Source of the DNA: Pseudomonas fuscovaginae SE-1
Lineage (GTDB): Bacteria > Pseudomonadota > Gammaproteobacteria > Pseudomonadales > Pseudomonadaceae
Direction of reading: 5' to 3'
Length of the DNA: 41,386 nt
NCBI RefSeq assembly: GCF_000364705.1
Contig: NZ_AQOH01000258.1
Location: 1-41,386 of the forward strand
Part shown: one piece after another, positions 26,337 to 34,289 of the stretch
Position numbering within the stretch: the stretch's first letter is position 1
How the letters are laid out: each line of letters begins with the position of its first letter
Notes under the pieces: generated by a model
Told to the model about the DNA's origin: nothing
The model's input: the letters and a program-made list of their open reading frames with translations, nothing else
The model's database searches: none
Made by a program: the position numbers and the translations under genes

Positions 26337-29300
26337 ATGGACAAGACCACAGCACAACGGATTGCCCAGCGCTTCGTTGGCCTGCCGCTGGAACAGCGCC
26401 GCCAGATCCTGCAGAAAATGAGTGAGACCGGGCAGAGCTTCCGGCTGTTGCCGATCGCCGAAACCCGTCACGACGTTGCACGGATTCCACTGTCCTACGC
26501 TCAGCAGCAGATGTTGATCCTCTGGCAGTTGGACCCGGACAACAGCGCCTATAACGTGCCGATGGCGGTACGCCTGACGGGAATCCTGGACGAGGCGACG
26601 ATGGGCCGGGCCCTGGCCCTGCTGGTGCACCGCCACGAGGCCTTGCGCACCCGCTTCGTCTCGGTCGAGGGCGAGTTCCACCAGGAAATCCTCGATGAGT
26701 CGCAGGTGCTCCTGCAGCGCGTGGACATCGCCGTTGAACCTGTCGAGACCCGCGAGGCGCGCCTGCAGGCGCGGGTGGCGGCCGAACTGGCCACCCCCTT
26801 CGACCTGCTGCTGGGGCCGTTGCTGCGGGTCCGGCTCTGGCGCCTGGACGAGCATGAGCACGTGCTGACCCTGTGCATGCACCACAGCGTCTCGGACGGC
26901 TGGTCGGGCGAGTTGCTGGTGCAGGAGTTCATCCGCTTCTACCTGGCCGAAGTCAGCGGCCAACCGGCAGGGCTGGCGCCGTTGCCGATCCAGTACGCCG
27001 ACTACGCGATCTGGCAACGTGCCTGGCTGGAAGCCGGCGAGGGTGAGCGCCAACTGGCCTACTGGAAGCAGCAACTGGGCGAGGAGCAGCCACTGCTGGA
27101 GCTGCCGCTGGACCATGAGCGCCCGGCGGTGGCCAGTCATCGTGGGGCCATCGTCCACGCCAACCTGCCGCCGCCACTCTCGGCCCAGCTCAAGGCCCGG
27201 GCCCGGCAGAATGGCCAGACCGTCTTCATGCAGGCCCTGGCGGCCCTGGCCGTGGTGCTGGCACGCAGCAGTGGCCAGGCGGACATCCGCATCGGCGCGC
27301 CGAATGCCGGACGCAATCGCGAGGAACTGGAAGGGCTGATCGGCTTCTTCATCAATACCCAGGTGCTGCGCATCCAGGTGGATGAGCGTGACAGCCTCGA
27401 ACAGTTGCTGGAGCAGGTCAAGCAGGTGGTCAGTGGTGCGCAGTCCCATCAGGAACTGCCGTTCGAACAACTGGTGGATGCCCTGGCCCCGGAGCGCAAC
27501 CTGAGCCACAATCCGCTGTTCCAGGTCAAGATCAACCAGAACGTGCTCGCCGCGCGCGGCAAAAGTGCTCCGGTACAGTCGGCCCTGAGCGTCGAGGCCT
27601 TCGCCATCGGCGTGGCCGATGCCCGTTTCGACCTGGCCCTGGACTTCACCGATACCCCGGAGGGGATCGAGGCCGAGTTCACCTACGCCACCGACCTGTT
27701 CGAGGCCGGCACCATCGAGCGCCTGGCCCAGGCCTGGCAGCAGGTGCTGGAACAGATGGTCGATGCCGCCCAGGCACCCTTGCTGGAGCAGCCAGGCGTT
27801 GCGGCCGATTACCCGGCCGCCGCCCAGGCAGCGTTCCCCTGCGGCGATTTCCTCGCGCTCTGGGAGCAGGGCCTGCGGGCCGGCCACGGCAGGCCGGCGC
27901 TGCGCTGCGGGACGCAAGTGATCGACTATGACGAGCTGGAGCGCCGCTCCAACCAACTGGCGCGCCTGCTGCAGGCCGAGGGCATTGCGGCCGGGGCCGT
28001 GGTCGCGCTGTGCCAGGAACGCTCCATCGACTGGGTGGTCAGCCTGCTCGCGGTGCTCAAGGCCGGTGCGGTGTACCTGCCGCTGGATAACCGCCAGCCG
28101 GTCGAGCGCCTGCAACAACTGCTCAAGGACAGTGCCGCGGCCCTGTTGATCCACGCTCCGGGCGATAGCCTGGCGGCCGGCCTGGGCGTGTGCCCGGCGC
28201 TGGTTCCGGTCGAGCAGCAGTGGGCCGGGCAGGACGATTCGGCACTCGGCCTGGCGGTCGATCCCGAGCAGCCGGCCTATATCATCTACACCTCCGGTTC
28301 CACCGGGCAGCCCAAGGGCGTGCTGATCAGCCAGCGTGGCCTGGCCAACTACGTACAGGCGGTGTTGCAGCGCCTGCAACTGGCACCCGGCGCGAGCCTG
28401 GCGCTGGTTTCGACCATTGCCGCGGACCTGGGGCATACCCAACTGTTCGGTGCCCTGGCCACCGGCCGGTTGCTGCACCTGATGTCCCATGAGCATGCCT
28501 TCGACCCGGACAGCTTCGCCGCCTACATGCGCGAACACCAGGTCGATGTGCTGAAGATCGTCCCCAGCCACTTGCAGGGCCTGTTGCAGGCCGGTCGTGC
28601 GGCGGATGTGCTGCCACGGCAACTGCTGATCCTCGGCGGCGAAGCCAGCAGTTGGGCGCTGGTCGAGCAGGTCCGCCAACTGGCGCCGGACTGCCGGATC
28701 ATCAACCACTACGGCCCGACCGAAACCACCGTGGGCATCCTGACCCACGAAGTGCATGAGCGTCTGGACGGTTGTCGCGGCGTGCCGGTCGGCCTGCCGC
28801 TGGCCAACGACCGCGCGCAGGTGCTGGATGCCTACCTGAACCCGGTGGCCGAGCGTGTGCCGGGTGAGTTGTACCTGGGTGGCGCGGGCCTGGCCCAGGG
28901 CTACCTGGGGCATGCGGCCATGACCGCCGAGCGTTTCGTGCCCGACCCCGCATCGCGCCAGGGCGAACGCCTGTACCGGGCTGGCGACCGTGCGCGCTGG
29001 GTCGATGGCCGGTTGGAATACCTGGGGCGCGCCGACGACCAGGTGAAGATTCGCGGTTACCGGGTCGAGCCGGGAGAAGTCGCCCAGTGGCTGCTGGGGC
29101 TTGCGGGCGTGGCCGAAGCGGTGGTGCTCGCACTGCCCCTGGAAAGTGATGCCACGCGCCTGCAACTGGTGGCCTACTGCGTGGCCGCGCAAGGCGCCAG
29201 CCTGAGTGGCGAAACCTTGCGCCAGCAATTGCAGGCCGGGCTGCCGGAATACCTGGTACCGGCGCATATCCTGATGCTGGAGCGCCTGCCGTTGACCGCC

Positions 29301-32300
29301 AACGGCAAGTTGGACAAGCGGGCTCTGCCCGTGCCGGGCGCGACCCAGCAGCGCTATGTCGCGCCGGTTGGCGAGATCGAGGAGAAGTTGGCCGCCGTCT
29401 GGGCCGATGTGCTCAAGCTGGAGCGGGTCGGCAGCACGGATAATTTCTTCGAACTGGGCGGCGACTCGATCCTCAGCCTGCAGATCATCGCCCGGGCCAA
29501 GCGCCAGGGCATCAAGCTCAGTCCCAAGCAGTTGTTCGAGAAGCAGACCATCGCCCAGCTGGCGACGGTGGCCAAGCTGATCGAGAAGAAGGCCGCCGTC
29601 GAGGCGCCGCGGCAGGTCAGCGGCGAGCAGCCGTTGTTGCCGATCCAGATGCGCTTCTTCGAAACGCAGATCCCCGAGCGTCATCACTGGAACCAGTCGG
29701 TGCTGCTCAAGGCCCGTGAAGCCCTGGATGCCGCGCATGTCGAGCAGGCACTGTCGACCCTGGTCGGGCAACACGACGGCCTGCGCCTGAACTTCGAGGA
29801 GCAGGCCGACGGCTGGCGGGCCCGCTACCGGGCGGATCAGCCCGGCGGCATGCTGTGGGTGCGCGATCTGTCGTCGTCCGCCGAACTGGCCGGGCTGCTG
29901 GACGAGGCACAGCGCAGCCTGGACCTGGCGCAAGGGCCGTTGCTGCGTGCGGTGCTGGTGAACCTGCCGGCTGGTGAACAACGCCTGTTGCTGGTGATCC
30001 ACCACCTGGTGGTCGATGGCGTGTCCTGGCGCGTGTTGCTGGAGGACCTGCAAACGGCCTACACGGCCATTGCCCAGGGCCAGCCGCCCGTACTGGCGGC
30101 CCGTGGCAGCTCGCTCAAGACCTGGGCCGAGCATTTGCACCAGCATGTGCGCAGCCCGCTGATGGAGCAGGAACTGGCCTACTGGCAGGAGCAGTTGCGC
30201 GGTGTGAGTGATACCTTGCCCTGCGACCGTCCCGACGGCGGCCAGCAGCGGCGCCATGCCGCCTCCGTGCAGACGCGACTGGGCGCCGAGCTGACCCGGC
30301 AGTTGCTCCAGCAGGCCCCCGCGGCCTACCGCACCCAGATCAACGATCTGTTGTTGACCGCCCTGGCGCGGGTCATCAGCCGTTGGACGCGGCAGCCCGA
30401 TGCGCTGATCCGCCTTGAAGGGCACGGTCGTGAAGACTTGTTCGAGGGGCTGGACCTGAGCCGCACCAGCGGTTGGTTCAGTACCCTCTACCCGGTCCGG
30501 TTGAGCCCCGAGGATTCGCTGGGTGGCTCGATCATGGCCATCAAGGAACAACTGCGTGCGGTGCCGAACAAGGGCATCGGCTACGGCCTGTTGCGCTACC
30601 TCGGTACGCCGTCGGCGCGCCAGGCCCTGCAAGGCCTGGCCGAGGGCAGCATCGTCTTCAACTACCTGGGCCAGGTCGAGCAGGGCGGCGATCGCGACAA
30701 TGGCCTGTTCCAGCTCGCTGGCGAGGACAGCGGCCAGGGCCAGGACCAGGCCGCACCGCTGGGCAGCCTGATCAGCATCAATGGCCAGGTACAGGGCGGC
30801 GAACTGGAGTTGCACTGGGAGTTCAGTCGCGAGGTCTTCGACACGTCCACCCTGCAGCACCTGGCCGACGAGTATGCCCGGGAGCTGGAGGCGCTGATCG
30901 TCCACTGCGCCGCAGCTGCCGGCCAGGGCGTGACGCCATCGGATTTCCCGCTGGTTCGCCTGGGTCGTGAGCAACTGCAGCGCCTGCCGGTGGCAGCGCG
31001 GGACATTGCCGATATCTATCCGCTGTCGCCGATGCAGGAAGGGTTGTTGCTGCACACCCTGCGCGAAGCCGGTTCGGGCATCTACCTGATGCAGTACTGC
31101 TACCTGATCGACCATGATATCGACCGTGAGGCCTTCACTCGTGCCTGGTGCACGGTAGTCGAACGGCATGAGGTGTTGCGCACCTCGTTCTGCTGGGATA
31201 TCGGCGACACGATCGTGCAGATCGTGCGGCGCAATGTCGCCCCGGATATCCGCTTCATGGATTGGCAAGGCGTGGACGCCGCCGACTACGAGGCCCGCCT
31301 GAAGGCCGAACTGAGCGCCGAACTGCAACAGGGCTTCGACCTGGCCGGCGAAGTACCGTTTCGCCTGCGGCTGATCCAGCTGGGGCCGCAACGCTATGGT
31401 TTTGTCCTGAGCAATCACCATATCCTGCTCGATGCCTGGTGCCGCATGGGGATCGTGGCGGAGTTCTTCGAACTGTACGCGGCCGAGGTCGAGGGCCGTA
31501 CCACGCACCTGCCGCTGCCACCGCGCTACCGGGATTTCATCGCCTGGCTGCAGGGGCACGACGAGCAGGCTTCCAGGACATTCTGGGAACGCGAGCTGGC
31601 CGGTTTCGAACAGCCGACCGCCTTGCCGTTCGACCGGTTGATCAGTCGCGATGCCGGGACCTCGTCGACCGGTGACTGCCTGACGCGCCTCAGTGACGAA
31701 CAGACCCGGCAGTTGTCCCGGGTCGCCCAGTCCAGCCAACTGACGCTCAACACCCTGGTGCAGGCGGCCTGGTCGGTGGTGCTGCACCGCTACAGCGGTC
31801 ATCGCGACGTACTGTTCGGAGTCACGGTTTCCGGGCGTCCGGTGGAGTTCCCCGAGATGCAGGCCACGGTCGGGCTGTTCATCAACAGTATTCCGCTGCG
31901 CGTGCGGATTCCCGGCGCGCAGAACCCGCAGACGGTCAAGGCCTGGCTGCAGGGGTTGCAGGAACACAACCTCGAGTTGCGCGAGCATGAGCACCTGCAC
32001 CTGGTGACCATCCAGGGTGGCAGCGAGGTCGGCAAGGGCCAGGCGCTGTTCGACAGCCTGTTCGTGTTCGAGAACGCGCCGATCGAGGACAGCATCGGTG
32101 AACAGGCCGATAGCCTGAAGATCGAGTCCGGTTCCTCGCGGACCCACACCAACTATCCGATCACCGTGGTGATCTACCCAGGCTCCAGCCTGGGCCTGCA
32201 CCTGTCCTATGACCAGCGTCTGTTCGAACAGGCAACCGTCGAGCGCCTGCTCGTTGACTTGCGTGAGGTGCTCCAGGCGTTTGCCGAGGGTATCGAGCTG

Positions 32301-34274
32301 GACTTCCAGGACCTGGTGGCGACATTGCAGGCGCCGCTGGCGCCGGGCAACGATGCGGGCGACACACCCGCTGGCGATCTCGACCTGGGTTATGCACAGC
32401 TGTTCCAGCGGACCGTGCAGCGGGTGCCTCAGCAGGTGGCGGCGACCTGCCAGGGGCAGGGCTGGACCTACGCCGAGCTGGATCGGCACAGTACCCGCAT
32501 GGCCCAGGCATTGCAGGCTGCCGGGGTGTTGGCCGACGACCTGGTGGCGGTGCTCGGTGAGCGCGGCCTGCCCCTGCTGGGCATGGTGGTCGCCGGGTTC
32601 AAGGCCGGCGCCGGTTACCTGGGTCTGGATCCCGCGCTGCCGGCCCAACGGCTGGCGGATATCCTCACTCTCAGCGGCAGCCGTGTGCTGGTCTGCAGCC
32701 ATGGTTGCCGGGAACTGGCCGGGCAGTTGCTCGCGCGTATCGACGACCAGGCCCGGCCACGGCTGCTGGTCTGGGACCAGGTGCTGGAGCAGGATGCGCC
32801 CGCCGCACCACCGGCGGCCTTGCCTCTGGTCACGGCTCGTCACCTGGCCTATGTGATCTTTACCTCGGGTTCCACCGGCCTGCCCAAGGGCGTGATGGTG
32901 GAGCAGGGCGGGATGCTGAACAACCAGTTGAGCAAGGTGCCCTACCTGGGACTGACCGGGCAGGATGTGATCGCCCAGACCGCTTCGCAGAGTTTCGACA
33001 TTTCCGTCTGGCAACTGCTGACCGCCGCTCTCTGCGGGGCCCGCGTCGAGATCGTGCCTTCGCCCATCGTCCAGGACCCGGCCGCCCTGCTCAGGCATGT
33101 GGAGCAGACGGGCATCACCGTGCTCGAGGTGGTGCCGGCCCTGATCCAGGGGCTGCTCGACCAGCCCGTGGCGCGGTTGGCGAGCCTGCGCTATCTGTTG
33201 ACCACGGGCGAGGCGATGGCCCCGGCGCTGGCGGAGCGCTGGTTGCGCCAGTATCCGGATATTCCATTGATCAACGCCTATGGCCCGGCCGAATGTTCCG
33301 ACGACGTGGCCTTGCACCGGGTGCAGTTGCAGGACCGCGAGCGTGCCTACCTGCCGATCGGCCTGGACACCGATCACAACCGGCTGAGCGTTCTCAACGA
33401 TCTGCTCGAACCGATGCCGGAGCGCGCCACGGGCGAACTGCATATCGCCGGCCTGGGAGTTGGCCGTGGCTACCTGGGCGATCCGAAGCGTACGGCACTG
33501 AGCTTCGTGCCCAACCCGTTCGGTCTGACGCCGGGCGAGCGCCTCTACCGTAGCGGCGACCTGGTTCGTCGCCGGGCTGCCGATGGCGTGCTGGAGTATG
33601 TCGGGCGCACGGACTACCAGGTGAAGATTCGCGGCTTCCGTATCGAACTCGGCGAGATCGAGGTGCGCCTGCGGCAGCATGGCGCGGTGCGCGAGGCCGT
33701 GGTGGTCGACATCGACGGCCCTGGCGGCCGGCAGCTGGCGGCGTACCTGGTGCCGAGGGACAGCGGCTGGACGGCGGACGATGTCCCGGCGTTGCGCGAG
33801 CAGCTCAAGGAGCATCTGCGCGAGCACCTGCCGGAGTACATGGTGCCGACGCACCTGGTGGTACTCGAGCGCATGCCGCTGACCGCCAACGGCAAGCTCG
33901 ACCGCAGGGCCTTGCCCAAGCCGGACGTCAGCCTGTTGCAGCACCACTATGTGGCGCCGCAGACCGAGCAGGAACAGCAGTTGGCCGCTATCTGGGCCGA
34001 CGTGCTGAAGGTCGAGCGGGTGGGCATGAACGACCACTTCTTCGAGCTGGGCGGGCATTCGCTGCTGGTCATGCAGGTGATGGTGCGCATTCGTGACCAA
34101 CTGCATGTCGAGGTCTCGCTCAACGAGTTGTTCGAGCTGCCGGTGCTGGCGGACTTCAGTCGCGCGGTCCGGCAGAAAACCGGCCAAAGTGACCAGGCAC
34201 AGGATGAATTGGCTAAATCGCTGGCTGCCCTCAAACGTCTTACTGCGGAGGAAATCGATAATTTGATCGCATAG
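26337..34274 (+). CDS. NRPS4: two modules (C-A-T-E, C-A-T), predicted D-Asp (to be beta-hydroxylated) then Dab
   Basis: 2645 residues; ATG 26337 is 1 bp after the NRPS3 stop with GGAGG at 26326-26330. Module 1 mirrors NRPS2: C (HHSVSDG from 182); A core YTSGSTGQPKG at about 651 with pocket D-L-T-K-I-G-H-V-G (Asp, identical code); carrier GGDS (Ser1044); E domain (HHLVVDGVSW from 1222). Module 2: D-accepting C domain whose active site is HHILLDAW (from 1694), Ala replacing the last Gly of HHxxxDG; A core FTSGSTGLPKG at about 2175 with pocket D-I-W-E-L-T-A-D-D, three acidic residues plus the lead Asp, which I recall as the PvdL Dab code; carrier Ser2575. This A domain is the most divergent in the window (FKAGAGYLGLDP in place of the usual LKAGGAYVPLDP) and resembles PvdL's last module. 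N5-hydroxyornithine is a less likely reading. The C-terminus repeats the NRPS2 docking sequence. Confidence 0.93.
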   Translation: MDKTTAQRIAQRFVGLPLEQRRQILQKMSETGQSFRLLPIAETRHDVARIPLSYAQQQMLILWQLDPDNSAYNVPMAVRLTGILDEATMGRALALLVHRHEALRTRFVSVEGEFHQEILDESQVLLQRVDIAVEPVETREARLQARVAAELATPFDLLLGPLLRVRLWRLDEHEHVLTLCMHHSVSDGWSGELLVQEFIRFYLAEVSGQPAGLAPLPIQYADYAIWQRAWLEAGEGERQLAYWKQQLGEEQPLLELPLDHERPAVASHRGAIVHANLPPPLSAQLKARARQNGQTVFMQALAALAVVLARSSGQADIRIGAPNAGRNREELEGLIGFFINTQVLRIQVDERDSLEQLLEQVKQVVSGAQSHQELPFEQLVDALAPERNLSHNPLFQVKINQNVLAARGKSAPVQSALSVEAFAIGVADARFDLALDFTDTPEGIEAEFTYATDLFEAGTIERLAQAWQQVLEQMVDAAQAPLLEQPGVAADYPAAAQAAFPCGDFLALWEQGLRAGHGRPALRCGTQVIDYDELERRSNQLARLLQAEGIAAGAVVALCQERSIDWVVSLLAVLKAGAVYLPLDNRQPVERLQQLLKDSAAALLIHAPGDSLAAGLGVCPALVPVEQQWAGQDDSALGLAVDPEQPAYIIYTSGSTGQPKGVLISQRGLANYVQAVLQRLQLAPGASLALVSTIAADLGHTQLFGALATGRLLHLMSHEHAFDPDSFAAYMREHQVDVLKIVPSHLQGLLQAGRAADVLPRQLLILGGEASSWALVEQVRQLAPDCRIINHYGPTETTVGILTHEVHERLDGCRGVPVGLPLANDRAQVLDAYLNPVAERVPGELYLGGAGLAQGYLGHAAMTAERFVPDPASRQGERLYRAGDRARWVDGRLEYLGRADDQVKIRGYRVEPGEVAQWLLGLAGVAEAVVLALPLESDATRLQLVAYCVAAQGASLSGETLRQQLQAGLPEYLVPAHILMLERLPLTANGKLDKRALPVPGATQQRYVAPVGEIEEKLAAVWADVLKLERVGSTDNFFELGGDSILSLQIIARAKRQGIKLSPKQLFEKQTIAQLATVAKLIEKKAAVEAPRQVSGEQPLLPIQMRFFETQIPERHHWNQSVLLKAREALDAAHVEQALSTLVGQHDGLRLNFEEQADGWRARYRADQPGGMLWVRDLSSSAELAGLLDEAQRSLDLAQGPLLRAVLVNLPAGEQRLLLVIHHLVVDGVSWRVLLEDLQTAYTAIAQGQPPVLAARGSSLKTWAEHLHQHVRSPLMEQELAYWQEQLRGVSDTLPCDRPDGGQQRRHAASVQTRLGAELTRQLLQQAPAAYRTQINDLLLTALARVISRWTRQPDALIRLEGHGREDLFEGLDLSRTSGWFSTLYPVRLSPEDSLGGSIMAIKEQLRAVPNKGIGYGLLRYLGTPSARQALQGLAEGSIVFNYLGQVEQGGDRDNGLFQLAGEDSGQGQDQAAPLGSLISINGQVQGGELELHWEFSREVFDTSTLQHLADEYARELEALIVHCAAAAGQGVTPSDFPLVRLGREQLQRLPVAARDIADIYPLSPMQEGLLLHTLREAGSGIYLMQYCYLIDHDIDREAFTRAWCTVVERHEVLRTSFCWDIGDTIVQIVRRNVAPDIRFMDWQGVDAADYEARLKAELSAELQQGFDLAGEVPFRLRLIQLGPQRYGFVLSNHHILLDAWCRMGIVAEFFELYAAEVEGRTTHLPLPPRYRDFIAWLQGHDEQASRTFWERELAGFEQPTALPFDRLISRDAGTSSTGDCLTRLSDEQTRQLSRVAQSSQLTLNTLVQAAWSVVLHRYSGHRDVLFGVTVSGRPVEFPEMQATVGLFINSIPLRVRIPGAQNPQTVKAWLQGLQEHNLELREHEHLHLVTIQGGSEVGKGQALFDSLFVFENAPIEDSIGEQADSLKIESGSSRTHTNYPITVVIYPGSSLGLHLSYDQRLFEQATVERLLVDLREVLQAFAEGIELDFQDLVATLQAPLAPGNDAGDTPAGDLDLGYAQLFQRTVQRVPQQVAATCQGQGWTYAELDRHSTRMAQALQAAGVLADDLVAVLGERGLPLLGMVVAGFKAGAGYLGLDPALPAQRLADILTLSGSRVLVCSHGCRELAGQLLARIDDQARPRLLVWDQVLEQDAPAAPPAALPLVTARHLAYVIFTSGSTGLPKGVMVEQGGMLNNQLSKVPYLGLTGQDVIAQTASQSFDISVWQLLTAALCGARVEIVPSPIVQDPAALLRHVEQTGITVLEVVPALIQGLLDQPVARLASLRYLLTTGEAMAPALAERWLRQYPDIPLINAYGPAECSDDVALHRVQLQDRERAYLPIGLDTDHNRLSVLNDLLEPMPERATGELHIAGLGVGRGYLGDPKRTALSFVPNPFGLTPGERLYRSGDLVRRRAADGVLEYVGRTDYQVKIRGFRIELGEIEVRLRQHGAVREAVVVDIDGPGGRQLAAYLVPRDSGWTADDVPALREQLKEHLREHLPEYMVPTHLVVLERMPLTANGKLDRRALPKPDVSLLQHHYVAPQTEQEQQLAAIWADVLKVERVGMNDHFFELGGHSLLVMQVMVRIRDQLHVEVSLNELFELPVLADFSRAVRQKTGQSDQAQDELAKSLAALKRLTAEEIDNLIA
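29367..29663 (+). repeat. Near-identical carrier/E-junction segment, copy 2
   Basis: Partner of 14938-15234, same length and frame, in NRPS4. It spans the Asp carrier domain (GGDS serine at residue 1044) and the linker into the E domain. The stand-alone hydroxylase must recognise both Asp carrier domains, which could favour keeping them alike. Confidence 0.9.
34200..34240 (+). repeat. Conserved 3'-end docking segment, copy 2
   Basis: Partner of 19676-19716: 39 of 41 bases are the same. It encodes QDELAKSLAALKRL, and the residues after it diverge (TAEEIDNLIA here, SLDDLEKLVS in NRPS2). Confidence 0.88.
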
Positions 34275-34289
34275 CGGGAGAACATCAAA

